From the NCBI RefSeq assembly GCF_009601685.2, contig NZ_CP045701.2, forward strand, positions 5,208,001 to 5,272,000: 64,000 nt of DNA. Direction: 5' to 3'. Positions within the stretch are counted from its first letter, which is position 1. Every line of letters starts with the position of its first letter. The stretch comes from Pseudomonas brassicacearum. Lineage in GTDB: Bacteria; Pseudomonadota; Gammaproteobacteria; Pseudomonadales; Pseudomonadaceae. The translations under genes were made by a program, and so were the position numbers. Below are positions 1-8,783 of the stretch, piece by piece. The notes beneath the pieces are model-generated. The model made no database searches, was not told the origin of the DNA, and worked only from the letters and a program-made list of their open reading frames with translations.

Positions 1-577
1 CAGCCAGGACGGCGAACTGTCGCACTTCGACCATGCCCTCAATGCCTGCCTGCTGCTCAGCTACACCGCGCTGCGCCAGGGCGATGCCGTCGGCCTGAGT
101 ACCTTCGCCAGCGAACAGCCGCGCTACCTCGCCCCGGTCAAGGGCACCGGCCAACTCAACGTGTTGCTCAACACCGTGTACGACCTCGACAGCAGCCAAC
201 ACCCCGCCGACTACCAGGCCGCCGTCACGCAACTGCTGGCCCGGCAAAAACGCCGGGCGCTGGTGGTATTGGTGACCAACCTGCGAGATGAGGACGATGA
301 AGAACTGCTGACCGCCGTCAAACGCCTGGGCCAGCGGCATCGGGTATTGGTGGCGAGCCTGCGGGAAGAGGCGCTGGACCGGCTGCGCCAGGCGCCGGTG
401 CAGACCTTGCCCGAGGCGCTGGCGTATTGCGGGACGGTGGACTATCTGAACGCACGGGCCACGCTCCATGAGCGCTTGAGTGCCCATGGGATGGCGGTGC
501 TGCAAGCCCGGCCCGGGGAGTTGGGGGCCGAGCTGGTGACGTTGTATCTGGGGTGGAAGAAGGCGGGGGATTTGTAG
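1..577 (+). CDS. DUF58 family protein, C-terminal part (5' end outside window)
   Basis: The frame is open from base 2 to the stop at 577, so only about 191 C-terminal residues are seen. The segment GELSHFDHALNACLLL followed by GDAVGLSTF is the typical conserved region of DUF58 proteins, which have a von Willebrand-like fold and usually sit next to a MoxR AAA+ ATPase. Near residue 80 there is a hydrophobic strand (ALVVLVTNL), as expected of a vWA-like core. The protein is probably cytoplasmic or membrane-associated, working with a MoxR chaperone; the partner genes would lie upstream of this window. The gene ends convergently with the toxin operon, with a 68-bp gap that shows no clear terminator. 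The family is fairly sure; the exact role is unknown. Confidence 0.8.
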   Translation, partial: SQDGELSHFDHALNACLLLSYTALRQGDAVGLSTFASEQPRYLAPVKGTGQLNVLLNTVYDLDSSQHPADYQAAVTQLLARQKRRALVVLVTNLRDEDDEELLTAVKRLGQRHRVLVASLREEALDRLRQAPVQTLPEALAYCGTVDYLNARATLHERLSAHGMAVLQARPGELGAELVTLYLGWKKAGDL

Positions 578-645
578 GTGATCAGCCTACAGAGCGGTCG
601 CTCGACCATTGACTCGGTTCTGCTCCAACGGCATTCATTGACGCC

Positions 646-1338
646 TCACTCTGCACCCTCGATTCGACTCCCCTCAGGCGCTAACGACATTACGTTCATG
701 GGTGAGTGTTTGAGTATCAACGGAGACGCCAATTTCAACCCATAGGCACCGCCCCTCGAACCGGTATAACTGAAATCCCACTTTAACTCTCCATTGTCGG
801 GAAGCGCTCGATATTCACCCAAGGGCGGCACTACAGTCAGCCCCAGCTCAGTGGCAGAAGAATAGCCGGTCAACCCGAGGCAAAACTGGCGGCCGAGCAA
901 GGGGGCCGAGTCGGTCTTGAACCAGACGGTGTGGCCTCCAGACGTCCGAGGGAAAGCCGCTTCTGTGCCCCAGACCGCCGGCTCGGACGCACCGAACTGG
1001 AACATTGCGCCGTCCCAGAAACCCGCCGCCAATACCTTGAGGGGGAACGTATGAATGGGTTCGTCGCACCCGGTCAACTTTGCAATCACGGCCACATTAC
1101 CTGGCGTGTCGGCGGTGTAGGTGTAGCTTGCCCAACCCTGGTCATCCGTTATGACCGATACTTTCTCCCCTCGCTCAATCGAGAAAGTGACGGTCACCCC
1201 AGTAGCGGCCATGCGGTTGGAGGACAAGACGACCTTGAGCGCCAGAAGAACGCTTTCACCCAAGACCGGATCAAACGTGGCCTCGCGCACGTCATTGATC
1301 AGCAGAGTGTCACGGACTGAATCCTTATCGTTGTACAT
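646..1338 (-). CDS. Ig-like accessory protein, last gene of the Tc operon
   Basis: A 230-residue protein of unknown function. An in-frame GTG at 1353 is possible, but the ATG at 1338 is preferred because GGAGG lies 8 bases upstream of it. Residues about 15-105 form a Big_1/invasin-like Ig module (VTVTFSIERG, then DDQGWASYTYTADTPGN). The rest is a second beta-rich module with WGT, GGHTVWF, GLTVVPPL and LKWDFSY. The same two-module unit occurs several times in the next gene upstream and once at the end of the first TcA gene. It has no signal peptide and no transmembrane segment. It lies 69 bp after the 933-residue Ig protein and is probably in the same operon. It may assist or decorate the toxin complex; that role is inferred from position only. 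Confidence 0.7.
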   Translation of the reverse strand: MYNDKDSVRDTLLINDVREATFDPVLGESVLLALKVVLSSNRMAATGVTVTFSIERGEKVSVITDDQGWASYTYTADTPGNVAVIAKLTGCDEPIHTFPLKVLAAGFWDGAMFQFGASEPAVWGTEAAFPRTSGGHTVWFKTDSAPLLGRQFCLGLTGYSSATELGLTVVPPLGEYRALPDNGELKWDFSYTGSRGGAYGLKLASPLILKHSPMNVMSLAPEGSRIEGAE

Positions 1339-1407
1339 GAGAGGCTCCTCCACGTCAGTTGGGTTAGATATCAGCGTCGCTATGAGTTCGCGTTTGAAGC
1401 CTGCCCA

Positions 1408-4209
1408 CTAGGGTCCAAACACTTGGATGACGAATTCATGGGATGGATAATCCTCAGGTTCGTAATAGCCGCTTGGGACCTTGGCGATGACATGCGCCTG
1501 CCCAGATGTTTTGCCCTCGAACCAAAACTCCGCCTTGCCATTGCTTCCCGTGGATCGCGTTTCCGAGCCGCCATCCTGATGACTAAACGTCACGTCAACA
1601 TTGCTCAATGGCGCCTTGGTGTAATGTGACTGGACTTCGATTTCCAGACGCACAGACTCTCCCACCCACGGCTCAGCATCGGGTCCCGTCCCCCTGATTT
1701 CAAATCGATGGTGTCCCAGGTTCACAGTTACAGGCGGGTAGGCCAGGCCTATTTGTGGAAAGTTCAGCGATAGCTCGGCTTCCTCTGCCGTTCCCGTTTC
1801 GGGGGTGGTCAGCCTCCACTCGACCCCACTGGACGGCAGTTCATTTGGCTCGTTCGCCGGAGGGTCCAGCCCGATTCCGGGCGCATCGGATATCCATTGC
1901 GCTGCAACGTCAAGCAAGATCAAAGGGCTACTGGCCTTGGGTACAAAACGCAACGTGTGCGTACCGCCGATGCTGGGATAAATCTTGTCGGCTGCGAGGA
2001 TCTTTCTCCCGTCAAACGTCAGCTCCCCCTCTTCTTCCAGGGTTGTTGAAAGCAACAAACCTTGGAATTCAAAAGGCCCCATTTCCTCGTGGCAAATATG
2101 CAAAGGAAATCCCGTACTGGAAGTGGCGACTGGGGAAATCTCCCATGACAGCCCTCCTGCAATCATTTCGCGCTTCATCCCAAAGTCAGGGACTGCATCA
2201 ATAGGCGGCTCGCCATCCCCCCCCACCTCGAGCCATATTTCTTCATCCAGAAACTTGTCGTTCTGTAGATCAACCTGCAGTACCGAAGGCCCACCGCCGA
2301 GAAAAAACGGCAGTCTGGCGGACTGAGGTTCTTTACCATCCAACGTGACACTGACCAGTGATCGCCACGGACTTTCAGGGAAGACCTCGACGTCAAATGT
2401 GCGCCGGACGAATTGGCCTTCGTAACGGCTTTCCACGCTGGCGACAATCTGAAAAGTCCGTGGCTCGGACAAATCAAATAGGTGAGCAGACCATCCCCCG
2501 TCTCCTGTTTCCGTCCAATTCGGTTCCCCGCCGTCGACTCGCCATTCGACTTCGATACCCCGATTTATCTCGACACCTTCAATTTTTGACGAGACCTGAA
2601 GCTCTAAGCGCAGAGGTACACCATCGTCCAGAAAAGGAAATTTCGGCGCTTGCCGGTCAGCAACGATGTCTAGGGAGTTATGCGCCAACTCCATCCTCTG
2701 CCGAGGAGAGTCCTCCAACAGCTTCGAGCAGCGGACAATGAGATTGAAGTTGGCGTCCTTTTTATCTTGGTAATCCATGCTCCAGGTCAGGCCCGCAACA
2801 TCAATGGCGGTCATGTCATCCAGCTCGGGGCTGAACGTCACGCCCAGCCCCACGGGGGTATCGCCATCGATAGTCTCCCACGTCAACATCAGGTCGGTTC
2901 CCGCCAGGGCATGGTCGGCCGCAAAGGTGACGCTTGCTCGATGGCTGCCGCCACGGCAGGGATAGGCCGGCTGCGTTCCCCACAAAAAGGGAACGGTGGT
3001 GTTTTCCAGCGAAAACGTCGCTGTCGCCCAAGGGTCTTCCGCCAGGGCACGTACCTCGAATATGTGCTTGGCATCATCCTTTCTATAATGACTGTCTACA
3101 GAAGCCGTGACCTGATACTCACCCGCGACTGTTGGTGTAAAGGTATAACTGGACTCGCCATTTTCATCGGAACGCTGCGTGAACAGCACGAGCGAAGCCG
3201 ATGCGTTTGTGGAAGTCACGGCCCAGGTCACTTCCCGATTGGGCAGAGCGGTTTCGGTGTAGTGGGATCGAACCTTGACACGCATCGTCACACTCTGCTC
3301 AAGCGCGACTACCGGGTAATAAGCGACGTCTTGCAGCACCGCCAGTTCGAGACGGAAATGGCCCGACCTCGCGGTTAAGTCATAGGGTGCGGATGTGTAT
3401 TGGCTGCGAACCTGAACGGGGTGCAAGTACTCCTGTTCGTCGTCGGCGGGGACACGGCAACTAATGGCCCATGCATCCTCGATCGGGTGCTCGTGCTCCC
3501 AGGGCGGTGAAGCGGCAAGGAGGCTGGTGCCTTCCTCCTCCAACCACAATCCCGCCTGAGTCTGCCGCCAAACGCTGTCATCGGCCGGCTCCAACATGAG
3601 CCGATGCGATTTGTCGCCCAACGCACCAAAGCACAGGCGCAATGGTTCCTCGAGGGACTGAGGCTCATCATCGATAGTCAGGCTTTTCAGCCGCAGGTCC
3701 TCAAGCACCAACTCCACTCGCACAAAGGTAACCCGCACACCGTGTTCGTCAGCGCCGTTATCCTTCTTGCTGATGAAAGTCACCTTGAGGTCATCGTCTG
3801 AAAGGTCAATGAGATCAAGGCGACGCGTGTACCGCACCAGAGAGATGGCCCTTGGTTTATTTGGGTCAACTGGCCGTTCAGACTCGGCCTTGAGCGATGG
3901 GACAAGAGGCCACTGTTCGTGTTTATCCGCCGCGTCAATTTGCAACGTGGCGCCCTGAGTGCCGTATGCCTCGTAATAAAACTCCAGTTCATAAAACGCT
4001 TTTTCATCATGAGGACGCGGGTACTCAGCCAACTCGATAATTTGGCTCGCAGCCCCTTCGTCATAAGCATGCATGTTAGGTGTTAAGGCGCCGTTCCAAC
4101 TGTCTTCCGACCTGATGACACCTCCAACAGGGGTCCAGTTCTCCAAACCGGTTTGAAAGTCACCGTTGTGAATAAAGTTTTCTTCGTAGCGAAAATTTCT
4201 GCTGTTCAT
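1408..4209 (-). CDS. Multi-module Ig-like (Big_1-type) protein of the Tc operon
   Basis: A 933-residue protein with an AAGGA ribosome-binding site about 10 bases before the ATG. The N terminus (NFIHNGDFQTGLENW) resembles the start of carbohydrate-binding jelly-roll modules of the CBM4/9 type. Several Ig-like modules follow, recognisable by repeats such as SHYTETALPNREVTW and SHYTKAPLSNVDVTF and by DENGESSYTFTPTVAG. They alternate with the beta module seen in the neighbouring 230-residue protein (FLWGTQPAYPCRGG, LGVTFSPEL, LTWSMDY). There is no signal peptide. Only 14 bp separate it from the second TcA gene, so it is very likely translated from the same transcript. A binding or adhesion role as a Tc partner is plausible but not shown. 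I know of no standard Tc component with this layout. Confidence 0.75.
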   Translation of the reverse strand: MNSRNFRYEENFIHNGDFQTGLENWTPVGGVIRSEDSWNGALTPNMHAYDEGAASQIIELAEYPRPHDEKAFYELEFYYEAYGTQGATLQIDAADKHEQWPLVPSLKAESERPVDPNKPRAISLVRYTRRLDLIDLSDDDLKVTFISKKDNGADEHGVRVTFVRVELVLEDLRLKSLTIDDEPQSLEEPLRLCFGALGDKSHRLMLEPADDSVWRQTQAGLWLEEEGTSLLAASPPWEHEHPIEDAWAISCRVPADDEQEYLHPVQVRSQYTSAPYDLTARSGHFRLELAVLQDVAYYPVVALEQSVTMRVKVRSHYTETALPNREVTWAVTSTNASASLVLFTQRSDENGESSYTFTPTVAGEYQVTASVDSHYRKDDAKHIFEVRALAEDPWATATFSLENTTVPFLWGTQPAYPCRGGSHRASVTFAADHALAGTDLMLTWETIDGDTPVGLGVTFSPELDDMTAIDVAGLTWSMDYQDKKDANFNLIVRCSKLLEDSPRQRMELAHNSLDIVADRQAPKFPFLDDGVPLRLELQVSSKIEGVEINRGIEVEWRVDGGEPNWTETGDGGWSAHLFDLSEPRTFQIVASVESRYEGQFVRRTFDVEVFPESPWRSLVSVTLDGKEPQSARLPFFLGGGPSVLQVDLQNDKFLDEEIWLEVGGDGEPPIDAVPDFGMKREMIAGGLSWEISPVATSSTGFPLHICHEEMGPFEFQGLLLSTTLEEEGELTFDGRKILAADKIYPSIGGTHTLRFVPKASSPLILLDVAAQWISDAPGIGLDPPANEPNELPSSGVEWRLTTPETGTAEEAELSLNFPQIGLAYPPVTVNLGHHRFEIRGTGPDAEPWVGESVRLEIEVQSHYTKAPLSNVDVTFSHQDGGSETRSTGSNGKAEFWFEGKTSGQAHVIAKVPSGYYEPEDYPSHEFVIQVFGP

Positions 4210-4223
4210 GGCTGCGTCATCCT

Positions 4224-7200
4224 TCAGCGAATCGCGAGCGGTGCCTTGTCGGGCGTCGCAGTCATCTCAGATTCGGGAACAAGCTCTGCCTCCACCTCAG
4301 CGGCGAATGAGGTGCCGCCATCCTTGGCGTGATAGGTCAGCCTCAGGATGATGTCCGTCAGGGAGTCCAGCAGTTTTCGTTGCGAAGCTGACGAGTATCG
4401 AGGAAACGTCAACTGGTAGGAGGCATGAGCCCCGGTGCCTTCGAAACGCTGGTAGCGATCATCGTCAGGAAACCCAACCGCGCCACTGTCGTCCAGCCCA
4501 ACGGAGAAAGCAGCTTGTTGGTATGGCCGCAGATTCAGCATCAGCGAGCCTACTTGAGGCGAAGCCCCATTAACGCCATGCAGGTATTTGACCGCTTCGA
4601 TATCAGGTTCCAGAATCGTGGCACTGCTCGTTTGCACCAGCACCGCCCGAACATTTTCATAAGGGCCCAATAAGCCGGGGAAAGTCAGCGATAGTTGCTT
4701 GACCTGGCGGCAGTAGTGACCTGGGTAATCTTCGTTGAACATCCGTTCATCCAACGAAAAGCTCAACTGCCCCTCAGAGGTAATCTGGTCTTTCCAGTTG
4801 TCGCCCAACCGCGAACGCAAGGAGATCGTCTTGACCAGCTCAAGCCGGTGCTCATCACGTTTGATACGGGCCGCGGCCATCCTGAGCAAATCCAGCTTCA
4901 AGGAGTAGCCCGTGGTGAGCCCATGGTAAGTGTCCATCCACACATCAGGACGAATGAACCGTGACTTGAAATCACCCATTTCATATTGCCAACAGGTTTC
5001 GGCACACAGGCACAGCCCGGCGACTACGTCATACACTTGGTAGATAAGCGTCTTCAACTGGCCGACCATCCAATTGCTCAACTCCCGCCCCGTCGTGCGA
5101 TTTTTGTAGAATGCATACACTTCCATGGCCTGGGTGTTGGCCGCTTCAGTCTGTAGCAGGCTGGCCCGGGCGGCCTCGATCGCGTGCTCTTGCGCCAGGA
5201 TCTGCTCTCGCAGAACCCTTGCCTCGGCATTCGACTGAGCGAGCATGAATGCCCATTCTTCCCCACGCCGACGATACTGCTCGTTTACACTGGTCTCGTC
5301 GGCTTCGCGCATCATGAAATCGGCTGCCACCTGTATGATTTCGGCGGCAGCCTGGTGGGCGGCCCCAAAATGCGCACCGCCATTGGCGACCCCATAAATG
5401 TTGGGAACCATATCAAGGGCCGCGCCCACCGCTCTCAATGCACCTGCGCCCGTCCCGAGGGCCCTGGCGGCCCGACTGGTCTGCAGCACTCGATACTCAG
5501 CCGGGGACACCCCCTCCTCGATCAACCCTTGATAATATTGCACCCGGCCCTTGAGCATGTCCTCACTCTGCCTCAAGGAAGCCGCCGTCGCCTCCAGCTG
5601 GGCAATCGTCGCCTCATGGACGGTCCTGGCATAATCGGCCATTTCAATCAGATGGCTTTGTTGCAGTTCTTCCAGCTCACCCCGGTCACGTTGCTCCAAC
5701 CATGACCGCAACTGGTCTTCCTGTTGCATCAGAAACTCTGTGCCCTGCAAGGCAAGGTCGTGCACCGTCCGCCACTTGTATGGCACCACTTGCACTTGCC
5801 CACCTGGATTGCGACTCTCACCCGATTCGGAATTGCCCTGGGCGCGCAAGAGGTCCATGGGGTCCATGGGAGGGCTGAATAACGGAATCGCCAATGGCTG
5901 GCCCTCGATCGAGCGGTTCTGGCGCAGGTTGTCCAGCCGCGTCCCGAGCAACGCGCGCAACGCATCGGGTCGCTGGTTGAGTCCTGGCCGAAACGGATCC
6001 GCGCCCAGCAGTTCGAAACGAGGCGTGGCCGTCATGCCGGCAGGCACGTCAGCCAAATCAATGGAGAAGTTCGCTTCAAACGCTTTGAGTGCATTGCGTC
6101 CGCTGACTTTTTCCAGAAGTTCTTTGAGGGTCGTCGGTTCCCATGTGGAGATGGTCTGGATACTGGGCTCCTGGCCCATCAGCGACAACGCCCGGCTGTA
6201 ATTGAGCCTGGCAGCGATCATGCTGTCGTAGTCCAGGCGTCGATATTGGCTGTCACCCCAGGCGATCAGGTTCTCCACGTAACGCAAGAACAAGGCGATG
6301 CGCATGTGGATGGGCGCGGAATAACCAATGGCGTCCGGGTCGGTTGGCGCCTCGGTTTCGTACGACGGATCAAGGTCATTCCACAACGGGCGGCAGCGCC
6401 AATAGGCAGGGGCGGCAATTTCCCCGGAGTCGTCTTCGGCCGACGATTCCGGAACTTCCCGCGCCAACGGGTGGAAGATGTATTCGTACCAGCCCTGGGC
6501 TTCGCGATAGCGCCCTTCTGCAGTCAGGCGCGTCCCTACCAGGTCGGGGGTGTGAAAGAACATCTCCCAGAAATACAAGCCGTTGCAACCGTCGAACGGC
6601 CCGTTTTTCTCCTGCGTGCCATCCGGCATGGGTGACTCCTCGATGTGCTGGGTTTCCCAAGCCAGCAAAGCATCCACAGAAACCGCCGCGCGGCTGCTCA
6701 ACACCGGGCCGAAGGTCGAGTTCACCCGCACATACTCAAGCGTTTGGCCAACCCTGTCGAAGTGCAGGAATTGCGACCCCCTGGGGTCACTTTTATCGAT
6801 GGACACTGTTGGGTAGAGCACCGATTGCTCATTGAGTAGTACGTTGAATTTGTTACGTCCATACCCCTCCCCCTCGTACTGACCAAACTTGAAAACAAGC
6901 GGTGAATCGATGGGAAAGCTTTGTACATCGTCTCGGGTCGCAACGGGGCGACGATACGTCAACCAGGGGGTCGCGTATTGACCGCTCAGCACGCCGGTCG
7001 AAACCCAGTTCTTCGGGTCGTCACTGTTCCTGAGCTCGTAGCTGAGAATGAACGTTACCGAGCCATAGGCAATCTTCGGCACCACCTGATTTTGCTCGTT
7101 CAGTGCAGCGCCGCCGACCCCGCTCATGGTGAAACCCGCACCGGCCTGCACTTCGCCCATCGTTCTTTCCAGAAGCAACTTCAGCGCAGCAGGATTCAGT

Positions 7201-8720
7201 TCGGCCACTGCCTCTGCAACGTAGCCCCCCCGTTCCGTGGGCTTGAAGTCGTCTGTCCGGAACGCATGAATAGTTACCTTACCGTCCTCACCATCGACCA
7301 GAGCCTCTTTCAGCTCCAGCGTGTGGGCTTGCGTAGGCTCCTCGTTCGTGGTCATGGTGATGCGCAGCCGTCGCTCCCCCGCATCGACAATTTCTACGCG
7401 GTGCGGCCCGGCATCCCAACTGACCGAAACCCGTCCGATCGTCCGACCTGTCTCCTCCACCGCATTGCAACGTCCACGAACCCTGAGTACGTCAAAGAGT
7501 TGGCTGCCAACATATTCACGGGTATGGATGGCATCCAGGAAAAGTTCATCCGTGATGGAACCCGCTACATCCACTTCAGAACCAATCGTGACTTTCGAAT
7601 AATCGGCCGGCACCACTTTCTGTTGCAGACGGTTGGGGGCCAGGAAGCGAGCGAACGTCATTTTCAACAAGGTGGCCGTATCATCGGCGACCTTGCGAAA
7701 CATCGCATCGCGGGTTTCGTGGATCTCAATTTCGTGGAACGTAGCCGCCCCATCCAACGATTGCCGGTTCGTATAACAAACCGCCAGCAAGTCGTCGCGC
7801 GGGTCGCCATCCCCCAGCGACACCGCTGTCAGGCGACCGTTGGAAACGTCGTGCTCGCAGGACCGCTGGTGCAGCGACACAGGGGCCGACCACTGGCCGT
7901 TCAGGAAACTGTAGGCCACCTTGATTTCCAGTGACCACGGGATCTGCACCCTGCCGTCGCTATCGACCTGACGCTCCCGCCATTCACACCAGACCAACGC
8001 CAGGCGTCCGCGCCAATACACCGGACGGATGTCCACCACCTTGTCCGCGGTCGCAACGTCGATCTTCTGCCATTCACCCCAGGCTGCCGGGTTGATTCTC
8101 TGGCTGCTGTTATCGATCTCGACCCTGACAGGACGCCAGTAGTAGGCGTACGGTGGCGTGCGCTCATGCCCAATCAAGCAATAACGCGCCTTCTGGCTAT
8201 TGGCGCCGTCGATATAGCCGGCGATCACATCCAGGTCGCAGATGTGCTGGAAGGCCTGGGTGTATTCCATCAACGCCCGCTGCACCGAGTCTGTGGTCAG
8301 GCGCATTTGATTCAAGCTGTTTTCCAACGATCTAAACAGGGCGGTCTTTTTCAGGCGCAGTGACGGGACAATATAATTTTCCGCCTGATCCTTAAGGATC
8401 ACGTTAGCCGACCAGGTGCTGTAGTGGCTCAAGATCTGATACCAATACTGGACATCCTCCGGCTCGAAATGGATGTCCTCGTAACCTGGCTCCATCCCGC
8501 TGTAGACCGACTGAATATGTTGCTGCAGGCACCGCACGTTCGCCGATATCCACGTCGCCTCCAACTGCGCGCTGTCCTGGGTATCGAGCATCAGGTACTC
8601 GCTCAGGTCCTCGGGACTCGCCAGCACGACAGCCCCTTCCCAGATTTTCTGGCCCAGCACGGCCTCCAGCATCGCTGCGGTGTAGCGCTCTGTCAGCTCG
8701 TTGATCTGAAGTAATTCCAT
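4224..8720 (-). CDS. Tc toxin A subunit, C-terminal half (TcaB/YenA2-like; pore and TcB-binding part)
   Basis: A 1,498-residue protein with AAGGAG 8 bases before the ATG. The helical N terminus (about 1-165) and the following neuraminidase-like beta region (YYWRPVRVEI, WGEWQKID, VVDIRPVYWRGRLALVW) are typical of TcA. From about residue 1000 there is a long helical, coiled-coil section (LRSWLEQRDRGELEELQQSH) with a small-residue stretch near 1105 (VPNIYGVANGG), where the pore hairpin is expected. The last 200 residues (LSLTFPGLLGPYENVRAVL) match the TcB-binding C terminus. In the family, five copies form a bell-shaped pre-pore that inserts into host membranes. Here TcA is split: this gene carries the C-terminal half and the gene 63 bp upstream the N-terminal half, as in TcaA/TcaB and YenA1/YenA2. 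No secretion signal is seen, as is usual for Tc proteins. Confidence 0.92.
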   Translation of the reverse strand: MELLQINELTERYTAAMLEAVLGQKIWEGAVVLASPEDLSEYLMLDTQDSAQLEATWISANVRCLQQHIQSVYSGMEPGYEDIHFEPEDVQYWYQILSHYSTWSANVILKDQAENYIVPSLRLKKTALFRSLENSLNQMRLTTDSVQRALMEYTQAFQHICDLDVIAGYIDGANSQKARYCLIGHERTPPYAYYWRPVRVEIDNSSQRINPAAWGEWQKIDVATADKVVDIRPVYWRGRLALVWCEWRERQVDSDGRVQIPWSLEIKVAYSFLNGQWSAPVSLHQRSCEHDVSNGRLTAVSLGDGDPRDDLLAVCYTNRQSLDGAATFHEIEIHETRDAMFRKVADDTATLLKMTFARFLAPNRLQQKVVPADYSKVTIGSEVDVAGSITDELFLDAIHTREYVGSQLFDVLRVRGRCNAVEETGRTIGRVSVSWDAGPHRVEIVDAGERRLRITMTTNEEPTQAHTLELKEALVDGEDGKVTIHAFRTDDFKPTERGGYVAEAVAELNPAALKLLLERTMGEVQAGAGFTMSGVGGAALNEQNQVVPKIAYGSVTFILSYELRNSDDPKNWVSTGVLSGQYATPWLTYRRPVATRDDVQSFPIDSPLVFKFGQYEGEGYGRNKFNVLLNEQSVLYPTVSIDKSDPRGSQFLHFDRVGQTLEYVRVNSTFGPVLSSRAAVSVDALLAWETQHIEESPMPDGTQEKNGPFDGCNGLYFWEMFFHTPDLVGTRLTAEGRYREAQGWYEYIFHPLAREVPESSAEDDSGEIAAPAYWRCRPLWNDLDPSYETEAPTDPDAIGYSAPIHMRIALFLRYVENLIAWGDSQYRRLDYDSMIAARLNYSRALSLMGQEPSIQTISTWEPTTLKELLEKVSGRNALKAFEANFSIDLADVPAGMTATPRFELLGADPFRPGLNQRPDALRALLGTRLDNLRQNRSIEGQPLAIPLFSPPMDPMDLLRAQGNSESGESRNPGGQVQVVPYKWRTVHDLALQGTEFLMQQEDQLRSWLEQRDRGELEELQQSHLIEMADYARTVHEATIAQLEATAASLRQSEDMLKGRVQYYQGLIEEGVSPAEYRVLQTSRAARALGTGAGALRAVGAALDMVPNIYGVANGGAHFGAAHQAAAEIIQVAADFMMREADETSVNEQYRRRGEEWAFMLAQSNAEARVLREQILAQEHAIEAARASLLQTEAANTQAMEVYAFYKNRTTGRELSNWMVGQLKTLIYQVYDVVAGLCLCAETCWQYEMGDFKSRFIRPDVWMDTYHGLTTGYSLKLDLLRMAAARIKRDEHRLELVKTISLRSRLGDNWKDQITSEGQLSFSLDERMFNEDYPGHYCRQVKQLSLTFPGLLGPYENVRAVLVQTSSATILEPDIEAVKYLHGVNGASPQVGSLMLNLRPYQQAAFSVGLDDSGAVGFPDDDRYQRFEGTGAHASYQLTFPRYSSASQRKLLDSLTDIILRLTYHAKDGGTSFAAEVEAELVPESEMTATPDKAPLAIR

Positions 8721-8783
8721 CGAATACGCTCCTTGTGATGGCCGGCCGGGGCTTCCCGGTTAGCTGTCGTCAAAGGCAGTCCG